Shown: positions 44,609-51,671 of the stretch, in pieces
Numbering within the stretch: the stretch's first letter is position 1
Layout: every line of letters starts with the position of its first letter
Assembly (NCBI RefSeq): GCF_008801405.1
Contig: NZ_VZPV01000002.1
Coordinates: 930,001-994,000 of the forward strand
DNA from: Ralstonia insidiosa
GTDB lineage: Bacteria; Pseudomonadota; Gammaproteobacteria; Burkholderiales; Burkholderiaceae
Direction: 5' to 3'
DNA length: 64,000 nucleotides
Made by a program: the position numbers and the translations under genes
The notes under the pieces: generated by a model
Seen by the model: the letters and a program-made list of their open reading frames with translations, nothing else
The model's database searches: none
What the model was told of the DNA's origin: nothing

Positions 44609-45157
44609 ATGTCCTCCGCATCCCCCACGAATGCTTCTGACGTTGCCTCCGGCGTTGATGCCGTCAGCATCCGCCCGGCCACGCTGGCAGACCTGCCGGT
44701 CATCGTCACCATCTACACGCAGCACGTGCTGTTCGGCTCAGCCAGCTTTGAGGTCGACCCGCCCGATCTGACCGAGATGACGCGACGCTTCCAGGCGCTG
44801 CACGACGTCGGCATGCCCTACATCGTGGCCGAGGCCGGCGGCCAACTGCTCGGCTACGCCTACGCAGGCCCACACCGCGCGCGGCCCGCGTATCGCAATA
44901 CGGTGGAAGACTCGATCTACCTGGACGCGGCCGCGCAAGGGCGGGGCGTCGGTACGTTGCTGCTGCAGACGCTCATTGCGGAATGCCAGGCGCGCGGGTT
45001 CAAGCAGATGGTGGCCGTGGTGGGCGGCGGGCGTGAGAACCCTGGGTCTGCCAAGCTGCACGCGCGCTGCGGGTTTCGCGAGGTGGGCGTGCTGGAGAAG
45101 GTGGGCTACAAGTTCGGGCGTTGGCTGGATTGCTTGCTGATGCAGCGAGCGTTGTGA
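44609..45157 (+). CDS. GNAT acetyltransferase, phosphinothricin-acetyltransferase-like
   Basis: 182 residues. The family pattern is clear: VSIRPATLADLPVIVTIYTQHV, the substrate region FEVDPPDLTEMTRRFQAL, PYIVAEAGGQLLGYAYAGPHRARPAY (in two pieces), the VEDSIYLDAAAQGRGVGTLL acetyl-CoA loop, and HARCGFREVGVLEKVGYKFG. It resembles the Pat/Bar/MddA group that acetylates phosphinothricin or methionine analogues. It is divergent from the DedA gene. A ribosome site is not obvious at the ATG. Confidence 0.87.
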   Translation: MSSASPTNASDVASGVDAVSIRPATLADLPVIVTIYTQHVLFGSASFEVDPPDLTEMTRRFQALHDVGMPYIVAEAGGQLLGYAYAGPHRARPAYRNTVEDSIYLDAAAQGRGVGTLLLQTLIAECQARGFKQMVAVVGGGRENPGSAKLHARCGFREVGVLEKVGYKFGRWLDCLLMQRAL

Positions 45158-45277
45158 GGCACATAGGGCGGCGGCGGGTTGCGTCGCTCGGTGGTGAGGC
45201 CCCATGCGTTGCGGGTTGTGCGAAGAATACGGATCAGTGCTTCGTTCATGCAGAAATGTGTGTGTGAGTCGGAGTGT

Positions 45278-45418
45278 TCAGGCGCCCGCGCGCAGCATTA
45301 CGGCCAGATATATCACGGCCCCGGCAAGCGTGCCCACGCCGATGACGAGCAGCCAGTCGACAAGGGCGGCATGCTCATCTACCCATTGGGGGGTGTCCTG
45401 CCTCATGCCGTGCTTCAT
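45278..45418 (-). CDS. tiny membrane protein of the tailocin-linked mini-operon (46 residues)
   Basis: 46 residues from an ATG at 45418 with GGAG 6 bases upstream; the frame also opens at 45430. A hydrophilic N-terminus (about 22 residues) precedes one transmembrane helix (VDWLLVIGVGTLAGAVIYLA), with a short Arg-containing C-terminus. No family was recognised. It is the third gene of a leftward mini-operon whose promoter carries the tailocin operators. Confidence 0.6.
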   Translation of the reverse strand: MKHGMRQDTPQWVDEHAALVDWLLVIGVGTLAGAVIYLAVMLRAGA

Positions 45419-45431
45419 TCGGATCTCCATG

Positions 45432-45539
45432 TCAGAGCAGGTGCCCGAGCGCGCGTAGCGCAACACCAAATAGCGCGATGACGATCAGCAGATCGATGCG
45501 CCGATGTTCCAGCCAACCGTGGCGAGCACGCCGCCGCAT
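45432..45539 (-). CDS. tiny membrane protein of the tailocin-linked mini-operon (35 residues)
   Basis: 35 residues: a strongly basic N-terminus (MRRRARHGWLEHRRID) then one hydrophobic helix (LLIVIALFGVALRALGHLL). Its ATG overlaps the stop of the 102-residue gene (TGATG), and its stop lies two bases from the possible ATG at 45430 of the next gene, so the three are translationally coupled. The size, charge and single helix are like small type-I toxin, holin-like or regulatory membrane peptides, but no function can be assigned. Confidence 0.55.
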   Translation of the reverse strand: MRRRARHGWLEHRRIDLLIVIALFGVALRALGHLL

Positions 45540-45847
45540 CACGCCGCCAGTGCGAGTGCGCCGTTGCGGTGCCACGCACGCTCGCCGATGTTGGCTGTGT
45601 TGATAGCCGCATCGGCCAGCGCCGCTTCTTCCGCCGCAGCCTGCTTGATGTCGCGCAGGAACTGCTGCAACAGTTCGCGCCCCAGTGAGGCCATGGCCAG
45701 GTCGCCCAGGTCCTTGCGCAGCAAGGTGGCGGCAGTCGGCGCCATGTAGATGTGCGTGTCGTCCAGGCCGCGGTCAGCGCAAACCATGTCGTCGGTAATC
45801 AGGGTCTGGCAGACCAGGCGCTCCATCGGCGTGCCCGCGTTGACCAT
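45539..45847 (-). CDS. 102-residue hypothetical protein, first gene of the mini-operon
   Basis: 102 residues, soluble, acidic to neutral, mostly helical in the C-terminal half (LGRELLQQFLRDIKQAAAEE). GGGGAG lies 5 bases before the ATG. I do not recognise the family. Its promoter contains the same TTTAGA-N4-TCTAA(A/T) element found at the tailocin promoter, so it should belong to the same repressor regulon; a modulator or immunity-type role is only a guess. Confidence 0.65.
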   Translation of the reverse strand: MVNAGTPMERLVCQTLITDDMVCADRGLDDTHIYMAPTAATLLRKDLGDLAMASLGRELLQQFLRDIKQAAAEEAALADAAINTANIGERAWHRNGALALAA

Positions 45848-45875
45848 TGTGCTCCCCTCGCGCTGTTGGTCTTGA

Positions 45876-45931
45876 TATTTTAGATGTTTCTAATTTAATG
45901 TCAAGACAAATCTAACCAATGGCGTTTAGAA
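45876..45931 (-). promoter_or_regulatory. leftward promoter with tailocin-repressor operators
   Basis: On the minus strand TTGACA (45904-45899), 16 bases, TAAAAT (45882-45877) is a good sigma-70 promoter. The operator TTTAGA-TGTT-TCTAAT (45879-45894) lies over the -10 and spacer. Upstream, ATCTAA and TTAGAA half-sites (45910-45915 and 45926-45931) form a second, wider-spaced site. The same arrangement is found at 46794-46847. Confidence 0.72.
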
Positions 45932-45951
45932 CGTTGCGAGAGCGCATAAGA

Positions 45952-45971
45952 AAACCCGCCGAAGCGGGTTT
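45952..45971 (-). terminator. intrinsic terminator of the repressor gene
   Basis: An 8-bp stem (arms AAACCCGC at 45952-45959 and GCGGGTTT at 45964-45971) with a 4-base loop. On the minus strand it continues into TTTTCTT, which fits termination of the leftward repressor transcript. Confidence 0.8.
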
Positions 45972-46000
45972 GCAGGTGTTGGGTAAGGGGGTGGGCGCGC

Positions 46001-46771
46001 TCAAAAATCGCCCATGCCTGACCGGTACTTGACCCGGCCAACGATGTCGATGTGCTCAAGCTGCTCAGGGGGCACCATGAACGGATCGTGCTTCTCCTTG
46101 TTGTCGCTCACCACGCGGATCGACCCGTCAGGCAGGCGGAACAAGCGCTTGACCAGCATCTCTCCGCAGTAGACTAGGGCAAACACGCCACCCCCGGTGG
46201 GGATGCGTCTGTCGGCCTTGTCGACCACCACGGTGTCGTCGTCAAACAGGCGCGGTTCCATGCTGTCGCCCCGCACCTTGACGGCAACCAGGTTCTTGGG
46301 GCTCGCGTCCAGCCGGCGGATGTAGTCGGCCTGGAAGGGCAGCGGCTCTTTCTCTTCGATGTGCCAGGTTTCGCGGCCATTGCCGGCGGACAGCGTCACA
46401 TCCACGTGCGTGATCAGGATGGTCGACTCGGTGGGCAGTTCATCCAGGCTGTCGTACGTGGTGATGGGGCGGGCAGGAAAGCCCTTGCTCTGCGCCGATA
46501 CGGGGGCGCCGTCATCCACACCACCCACGGTTTGCGCGGCAGTCTCGGAGAACGGTGCATCCATCGTGCGGTCCGGAAACCCCAGCTTCTTCTCCAGCCG
46601 GCGCGCAGCGATATCACCAATGCTGCGGCCGTCCTGGTAGGTGCGCGACAGGAACTGCGCCACCTGCGAGCGGGAGTACCCGTATTGGCGCTCGAACTCG
46701 GCGCGATCGCCGTTGACGAGGGTTTGGATCCAGTGGGCAAGCCACTGGCGGCGGTTGTCGTAGATGTCCAT
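46001..46771 (-). CDS. S24-family (LexA/PrtR-like) tailocin repressor
   Basis: 256 residues from ATG 46771; an ATG three codons earlier is equally open. The N-terminal ~70 residues are a helix-turn-helix region (YGYSRSQVAQFLSRTYQDGR, IGDIAARRLEKKLG). The C-terminal peptidase S24 domain has the catalytic Ser160 in VKVRGDSMEPRLFDDDTVVV and Lys198 in GEMLVKRLFRLPDG. An Ala129-Gly130 pair (TLSAGNG) lies about 30 residues before the Ser and is a candidate cleavage site. Like PrtR of pyocins, it should hold the locus silent until RecA-linked self-cleavage. Confidence 0.88.
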   Translation of the reverse strand: MDIYDNRRQWLAHWIQTLVNGDRAEFERQYGYSRSQVAQFLSRTYQDGRSIGDIAARRLEKKLGFPDRTMDAPFSETAAQTVGGVDDGAPVSAQSKGFPARPITTYDSLDELPTESTILITHVDVTLSAGNGRETWHIEEKEPLPFQADYIRRLDASPKNLVAVKVRGDSMEPRLFDDDTVVVDKADRRIPTGGGVFALVYCGEMLVKRLFRLPDGSIRVVSDNKEKHDPFMVPPEQLEHIDIVGRVKYRSGMGDF

Positions 46772-46793
46772 GGGGCGCATTAGAGCAAGAAAT

Positions 46794-46848
46794 TTCTAAG
46801 CCATGGGTTAGAAGTGTCTTGACATCGTAGTTTAGAATAATCTAAATT
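46794..46848 (+). promoter_or_regulatory. tailocin control region: two operators and rightward promoter
   Basis: Operator 1 is TTCTAA-N8-TTAGAA (46794-46799 and 46808-46813), just upstream of the repressor start. Operator 2 is the perfect palindrome TTTAGA-ATAA-TCTAAA (46831-46846). A rightward promoter TTGACA (46819-46824) with a weak TAAATT -10 (46843-46848, 18-base spacer) is covered by operator 2. Repressor binding should block both directions. Confidence 0.75.
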
Positions 46849-46973
46849 ACAACCCATCGGCCTGTCTCCCGCCCCTCACCCACTGCGTTACCGGGCCGCC
46901 AACGCCCGCACCCGGGCCGATCCGAATCTTGTTCAATCCGCGCGCCGATGTGCGCCGACTGGAGCCTCTTCCC

Positions 46974-47261
46974 ATGACCGTCACCGAAACTTCGATGGAT
47001 GCCTTTCGACGTGGCCGCACCACGTCAACGGCCAAGCTGCAGTGCGATCGCATTGCCGACTACGTGGCCCGCGTTGGCACCGCCACGATTGCTGAAATTG
47101 CGCTGGCGCTGCGCATTGAGAAGTCCAGCGTCTCTGCGCGCCGCAGCGAGCTGATCGCCGCCAAGCGGCTGGAGTTGGCCGAGGAACGCAAATGCAACGC
47201 CACGGGCCGCTGGGTGCAATCCGTGCGCATGGCGCCTGCACAGGTGCGCCTGTTCCAGTAG
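46974..47261 (+). CDS. small winged-helix DNA-binding protein
   Basis: 95 residues from ATG 46974 (GGAG 9 bases upstream). The pattern LQCDRIADYVARVGTATIAE then IALALRIEKSSVSARRSELI is a winged-helix domain of the kind found in phage early regions, and NATGRWVQSVRM could be the wing. It is the first rightward gene beyond the operator, probably a regulator of tailocin expression. Exact function unknown. Confidence 0.72.
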   Translation: MTVTETSMDAFRRGRTTSTAKLQCDRIADYVARVGTATIAEIALALRIEKSSVSARRSELIAAKRLELAEERKCNATGRWVQSVRMAPAQVRLFQ

Positions 47262-47399
47262 GCGCGAAGCACGTCTTTGCGCTGGCCGTTGCAAACAGCG
47301 GCGGCCAAGGCGCACAACGCCCAGCGATATCGACACCAGCAATGGGCACCGCCGCTACCGCGGCAATCAACACACACTGAACAAACGAGGAACAGGGAT

Positions 47400-47825
47400 A
47401 TGGGAATTGAAGACCGTCTGGAGAATTGGGGCCGCGTGGTGCGTGATCCGAGTTGGCAACCACAGTACTGCGCATCGTGGGCACGCTTGGCCGTCGCCAT
47501 GCGCGATGCTGACAGCGGTGCACCGCAAGCCATCATCACGATCGACGTGAACGACGGCTGGCTGGTGGAGCGTGCCTGGCAGAAGATTGCCGACCCCGTT
47601 GCGAAGCGCTTGCTGCAGTATCACTACGTGCATCGCATGCCGGCGGAGATGGTGTGCCGCATCCTTGTGCGCAAGTACGGCGCCTCGCCGCACACGCTCA
47701 GGCACTGGAAGGTACGCCTTGCGAAGGCGCAGTCGATCATGTCGCACGTCATCGATTCAGAGGTTGCGCGCGTGCAGATGGTGAAGGCCGTACGTGCTGC
47801 TGCAGCGGCGCCGATGTTCGCCTGA
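47400..47825 (+). CDS. HTH regulator, possible late-gene activator or antiterminator
   Basis: 141 residues from ATG 47400 with AGGAA upstream; the longer open frame has no site. The C-terminal half resembles a sigma region 4/antiterminator-like HTH: VAKRLLQYHYVHRMPAEMVC then RKYGASPHTLRHWKVRLAKA. Proteins of this size and type stand just before late promoters in many phages and act like lambda Q. A role in reading through the terminators of this locus is an inference from its position. Confidence 0.65.
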   Translation: MGIEDRLENWGRVVRDPSWQPQYCASWARLAVAMRDADSGAPQAIITIDVNDGWLVERAWQKIADPVAKRLLQYHYVHRMPAEMVCRILVRKYGASPHTLRHWKVRLAKAQSIMSHVIDSEVARVQMVKAVRAAAAAPMFA

Positions 47826-47845
47826 AAATTTTTTTCGCAGACCCC

Positions 47846-47874
47846 TTGCACCGTTTATATCCCCTTCGTATTCT
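47846..47874 (+). promoter_or_regulatory. candidate late promoter of the tailocin
   Basis: TTGCAC (47846-47851), 17-base spacer, TATTCT (47869-47874). It lies just after the HTH regulator gene and before a 328-base gene-free leader that carries a palindrome and a terminator. Confidence 0.4.
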
Positions 47875-47925
47875 GTTTCCCAGATGTTCGATTGCCCTCG
47901 CGGCGTAACCGGTTCAAACCGAGAC

Positions 47926-47946
47926 ATGCACCCCACTGGGGTGCAT
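47926..47946. repeat. 21-bp perfect palindrome in the late leader
   Basis: Arms ATGCACCCC (47926-47934) and GGGGTGCAT (47938-47946) are separated by three bases. It could be an RNA hairpin or an activator site. It lies between the candidate late promoter and the terminator at 47986. Confidence 0.7.
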
Positions 47947-47985
47947 TGACTTACCCAAACGAAGCGAAGATGCAGTGAAGAAGAC

Positions 47986-48010
47986 AGCCCGCCATGCAGC
48001 GGGCTTTTTC
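47986..48010 (+). terminator. terminator in the tailocin late leader
   Basis: AGCCCGC (47986-47992) and GCGGGCT (47999-48005), 6-base loop, then TTTTTCGTTT. The remaining bases of the 47826-48153 gap hold no supported gene. Confidence 0.85.
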
Positions 48011-48153
48011 GTTTCTGCGCTTCGTTCCTGCACACGCAACACCTGCCTCGATGTCACTGCAAGGTGACGATCCGATTGAGGCGACTCACTCCTTGATGCA
48101 ACTCACTCGATCGATCGCGCCTCGCTTTGCGCATCGATGAAGGCGCTCGTCTT

Positions 48154-48990
48154 ATGGCAGATCTCTCCGATGTTTCCAACGCACTCGTCACGCTTGTCAC
48201 GGGTGTGGTCTATCCGAACGGCAGCAGCCAACCGTCGATCACGGGCAACCCCGTGCTGGTGTACAGCGGCTGGCCCAACATGACGCAGCTGAAGACCGAC
48301 CTGCAGGCCAACAAGGCACATGTGTCGATCTTCCCGACGACGAGCCACCAGCGGCACAGGAGCACGGCGTTCTCAGACTGGACGGTGTCTGTGCCGCCGG
48401 CCAATACGCTCGCGCTGAGCCTGGCGGGGCAGACCGTCATGGTGAACGGCACGGTCAGCACGCCGCAGAACGTGGTGTTGCTGGTCGATGGGCGCGCCTA
48501 TGTGTACGCGGTGCAGGCCAGCGATACGCCCGCGAGCATCGCAACGGCGCTGGCGACGCTGGTGGCAGTGGACCAACCGGCCACTGCGACTGGCGTGTCG
48601 ATCACCATTCCGGGCGCGACCTATATCTCGCCGCGCGTGGGCGGTATCGGCACCGTGCAGCGCGAGACGCGCCGGCAGGAGCGCACGTTCCTCCTCTCGA
48701 CGTGGGCGAATGCCGCCGCGCCACGTGACCTGATCGCTGGCAAGGTCGACGCGGTGCTCTCGGGCCTGGTGCGCCTGACGTTGCCGGACCAAGGCGCCGC
48801 GCTGCGCTACAAGCGCGGGCTACAGCACGATGACCCGACCAATCTCATCTACCGGCGTGACCTGCGCTATGCCGTCGAGTACTCGACCATCGTGACTGAC
48901 ACGGCCTACCAGATCGCGACGGGTGTGGAGAACGTGACGGCGGGCGCGTCGATGGGCGCGCAGTTTCCTGTACGCACCCTTGTTGAGTAA
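48154..48990 (+). CDS. tail terminator/completion-like protein of the tailocin
   Basis: 278 residues from ATG 48154. It starts DLSDVSNALVTLVTGVVYPN and ends with the segment AVEYSTIVTDTAYQIATGVE, typical of the gene just before the sheath gene in Mu-like contractile tails. A middle part (about 85-150, NTLALSLAGQTVMVNG and ASDTPASIATALATLV) looks like an inserted beta-rich domain. It probably caps the tube and sheath at the upper end, which in a tailocin is the particle's free end. Confidence 0.7.
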   Translation: MADLSDVSNALVTLVTGVVYPNGSSQPSITGNPVLVYSGWPNMTQLKTDLQANKAHVSIFPTTSHQRHRSTAFSDWTVSVPPANTLALSLAGQTVMVNGTVSTPQNVVLLVDGRAYVYAVQASDTPASIATALATLVAVDQPATATGVSITIPGATYISPRVGGIGTVQRETRRQERTFLLSTWANAAAPRDLIAGKVDAVLSGLVRLTLPDQGAALRYKRGLQHDDPTNLIYRRDLRYAVEYSTIVTDTAYQIATGVENVTAGASMGAQFPVRTLVE

Positions 48991-49042
48991 GTGATGGGCT
49001 GAAACAGCCTAGCGTATTTGCAGTAGCAGTTCACCAACCCGT

Positions 49043-49064
49043 GCCGCCCTTTGGGCGGCTTTTT
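49043..49064 (+). terminator. terminator-like hairpin before the sheath gene
   Basis: GCCGCCC (49043-49049) and GGGCGGC (49053-49059), loop TTT, then TTTTT. A second weaker hairpin with ATTTTTG follows at about 49074-49096, and the GGAGG site of the sheath gene at 49105 comes directly after. Confidence 0.7.
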
Positions 49065-49114
49065 CATGTGCGGCCGCCTTTGAGCGGTCATTTTTGTTTT
49101 CTTTGGAGGCAAGC

Positions 49115-50647
49115 ATGCCGATCGTTCAGCAGGGCAGCATCAATACGACTGCTCTCATCGTTCCGGACCTGTACGTCCAGATTGTTCCGCCGCAGGTCAC
49201 CCTGCTCAATGGTGTGCCGACCAACGTGCTCGGCGTGGTGGGTACCGCCACGTGGGGCCCGGTCAACTCGCCGACTCTCATCGGCAACATGGCCATGTAC
49301 GCCCAGGCATTCGGCGCGATCCAGAACCGCACCTATGACATGGGTACCGCCGTGGCTGTGGTGGTCCAGCAAGGCGCCAACAACTTCCGCTGCGTGCGCG
49401 TGACCGATGGCACGGATACCGCGGCGACCGTGATTGCGCAGACCAACGGCATCACGTTCACCGCCAAGTACACGGGCTCGCTCGGCAACACCGTCACGGT
49501 GGCGCTGTCGGCTGGCTCGGCGGCCAACACGTGGAAGGTGACCGTGGCCGCGCCCGCGCTGGCACCAGAAGTGTTCGACAACATCGGCGCAGGCCAGACC
49601 GGCAATGCGCTGTGGGGCGCCATCGCCAACGCCATCAATAACGGCGTGAGCGTCATGCGCGGTGCCTCGCAAATCATCACCGCCAGCGCGGGTGCCGGCA
49701 CGACTGCACCAACGGCAGCCACGCTCACCCTGACCGGCGGCACTGACGGCGCGGCCACCATCAACGGTGCTGTGCTGCTGGGCCAGGACACCGTGCCGCG
49801 CAAGGGTATGTACGCGCTGCGCAACCAGGGCGTGTCGATCGCCATGCTGGCCGACTGCGCCGACGCGACGACCTGGCCGACGCAGGTTGCGTTTGGTCTG
49901 TCGGAAGGCACCTACATGATCGGCGTAGGCCCGAGCGGCGACACCATCGCCAACGCCGTCACCGCCAAGAGCACCGCCGGCATCGATTCGTACGCCTTCA
50001 AGCTGCTGTTTGGCGATTGGGTGTACTGGCTCGATACCGTGAACGGCGTGACGCGCCTGGTGTCGCCGCAAGGTTTCGTGGCGGGCCTGCTGGCCAACCT
50101 GTCGCCGCAGAACAGCAGCCTGAACAAGCCGATCTACGGTGTGGTCGGCACGCAGAAGACGTTCGCCAACCAGAGCTACAGCTCGGCCGAACTGCAGGCG
50201 CTGATTCAGGCCGGCATTGACGTGGTGACCAACCCGGTGCCGGGCGGTGCGTACTTCGGCTGCCGCGCGGGCCACAACACCAGCTCGAACGCGCTCACGC
50301 AGGGCGACAACTACACGCGCATGACCAACTACATCGCCAGCACCATCAATGCCGGCATGGGCAAGTACGTTGGCCAACTGCAGTCGGCCACGGTGCGTGC
50401 GCAGGCGGCGGCCACGCTGTCGAACTTCCTGAGCTCGATGGAGCAGCAGGGCATGATCGGCGCGGTCAACGGCGGCCCGGCGTTCTCGGTACAGATCGAT
50501 GCGAACAACAACCCGATGAACCGCGTGGCGCTCGGCTACATGCAGGCCGACGTGAAGGTGGTCTACCTGTCGGTCATCGAGAAGTTCCTGGTGAACGTGG
50601 AAGGCTCGCAGGCCACGGTGATCCGCACTTCGACCAACAACCAGTAA
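49115..50647 (+). CDS. contractile tail sheath protein
   Basis: 510 residues from ATG 49115 with GGAGG 5 bases upstream. It shows the sheath pattern of Mu gpL-type proteins: the N-terminal PNVxVxI-like LYVQIVPPQVTLLNGVPTNV, VLGVVGTATWGPVNSPTLIG, a central domain (about 100-230) rich in Ala, Thr and Gly, and a C-terminal part with NYTRMTNYIASTINAGMGKY and VVYLSVIEKFLVNVEG. It contracts to drive the tube through the target envelope. Confidence 0.94.
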   Translation: MPIVQQGSINTTALIVPDLYVQIVPPQVTLLNGVPTNVLGVVGTATWGPVNSPTLIGNMAMYAQAFGAIQNRTYDMGTAVAVVVQQGANNFRCVRVTDGTDTAATVIAQTNGITFTAKYTGSLGNTVTVALSAGSAANTWKVTVAAPALAPEVFDNIGAGQTGNALWGAIANAINNGVSVMRGASQIITASAGAGTTAPTAATLTLTGGTDGAATINGAVLLGQDTVPRKGMYALRNQGVSIAMLADCADATTWPTQVAFGLSEGTYMIGVGPSGDTIANAVTAKSTAGIDSYAFKLLFGDWVYWLDTVNGVTRLVSPQGFVAGLLANLSPQNSSLNKPIYGVVGTQKTFANQSYSSAELQALIQAGIDVVTNPVPGGAYFGCRAGHNTSSNALTQGDNYTRMTNYIASTINAGMGKYVGQLQSATVRAQAAATLSNFLSSMEQQGMIGAVNGGPAFSVQIDANNNPMNRVALGYMQADVKVVYLSVIEKFLVNVEGSQATVIRTSTNNQ

Positions 50648-50669
50648 CGCAGCATTCAACCCATCCTCT

Positions 50670-50700
50670 GGCTCCGCAGTGCGCGGGGCCTTTTCTTTTT
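50670..50700 (+). terminator. terminator-like hairpin before the tube gene
   Basis: GGCTCCGC (50670-50677) and GCGGGGCC (50683-50690) pair with one G-U, 5-base loop, then TTTTCTTTTT running straight into the GGAG site at 50701. Confidence 0.75.
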
Positions 50701-50713
50701 GGAGAACAACACC

Positions 50714-51145
50714 ATGCCGATTCAAGGCTACTCCGTCGGTCGCGACTACACGCTGGTCATCCAGACCGCAAACGGCACGCTGCAACCGAACAAGATCACG
50801 GCATTCAAGAGCAAGCAGGATGTGACCGACGTGCGCGTCAAGCGCCTGGACGGCATCACTGACCACGTGCGCTTCTTCGACGGCTGGTCGGGCTCGTTTG
50901 ACGTGGAGCGCCAGGACGCCACGCTCGACAACTACTTCGCCCAGCTCGAAGCTGGCTACTACGCCGGCGTGAACGAAACGCCCGCGCAGATCTACGAAAC
51001 CATTCAGGAAGCCAACGGCTCGGTTTCGCAGTTCCGCTACGACGGCGTGCTCATGACGCTGGCCGACGCCGGCAACCGTGCGGGCGACGCCACCATCAAG
51101 CAATCCGTCAACTTCGTGGCTTCGCGCCGCATCAAGGTGTCCTGA
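50714..51145 (+). CDS. tail tube protein
   Basis: 143 residues from ATG 50714 (GGAG upstream). It starts PIQGYSVGRDYTLVIQTANG and contains VRVKRLDGITDHVRFFDGWS and QFRYDGVLMTLADAGN, a tube-type beta barrel. It follows the sheath gene directly, as in all myovirus tails. Its stop overlaps the ATG of the chaperone gene (TGATG). Confidence 0.87.
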   Translation: MPIQGYSVGRDYTLVIQTANGTLQPNKITAFKSKQDVTDVRVKRLDGITDHVRFFDGWSGSFDVERQDATLDNYFAQLEAGYYAGVNETPAQIYETIQEANGSVSQFRYDGVLMTLADAGNRAGDATIKQSVNFVASRRIKVS

Positions 51146-51504
51146 TGACGCATGTGACCATCACCCCATCCGAACAGATCATCAAGGCCGCCGCGAAAGA
51201 AGTGGTGGTCGACGATGCACTGGGCCGCAAGATCACGCTGCGCAAACCGAGCCCGCTGGCCAACCTGGACTTTGCCAAGGCCGCAGGCGGCAGCGAGCTG
51301 AACATGCTCTACCTGGCCGAGGTCGCGCACCTGAAGTTCGTGTCCGCCATTGATGGCGAACCGGTGCCGACGCCGGCCTCCGAAGCGCAACTACGTGCGC
51401 TGTATCAGCGTCTGGGTGAGGAGGGCAACGAAGCTGCACAGCGCGGCGTGGCTGCCAGCTTCATCAACGTTGCCACGCCGGAGTCTGAGCTAAAAAACTC
51501 CTGA
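51145..51504 (+). CDS. tail assembly chaperone, zero-frame product
   Basis: 119 residues: ITPSEQIIKAAAKEVVVDDA, then GRKITLRKPSPLANLDFAKA and a helical C-terminus ending ELKNS. It is located between tube and tape measure, where contractile phages encode the chaperone pair that wraps the tape measure. The last codons contain a slippery heptamer that gives access to an extension in the -1 frame. Confidence 0.82.
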   Translation: MTHVTITPSEQIIKAAAKEVVVDDALGRKITLRKPSPLANLDFAKAAGGSELNMLYLAEVAHLKFVSAIDGEPVPTPASEAQLRALYQRLGEEGNEAAQRGVAASFINVATPESELKNS

Positions 51505-51671
51505 CGAACGGCCCGTTTCACGAGGCGATGTGGCTCGTGCATAACGGTGTTCCGTTCGACGTGGCGTTTTCACTGGACGACACCATGCGGCAGGCGATGG
51601 CCATCAAATGCAGTGAGTTTCATGGCGCTGAGTTTGATCTGAGGACGATGTCTTTCAAGGAGCGCGAATGA
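51145..51671 (+). CDS. tail assembly chaperone, -1 frameshift product
   Basis: After slippage at 51492-51498 the reading frame continues for about 57 codons (LLTNGPFHEAMWLVHNG ... DLRTMSFKERE) to the stop at 51669-51671. The extension has no start codon or ribosome site of its own at its beginning, is well formed, and ends in an ATGA overlap with the next gene. This is the gpG/gpGT or E/E' arrangement of tailed phages. Confidence 0.8.
51492..51498 (+). other. programmed -1 ribosomal frameshift site
   Basis: The heptamer A-AAA-AAC is read in frame as CTA-AAA-AAC and is followed two codons later by the zero-frame stop TCC-TGA. A shift to AAA-AAA opens the -1 frame. Confidence 0.82.

Noticed and set aside
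45952..45971. Operator-like AAACCCGC/GCGGGTTT dyad near the repressor
   Set aside because: It is at the 3' end of the repressor gene with a T-run on the minus strand, so it is a terminator.
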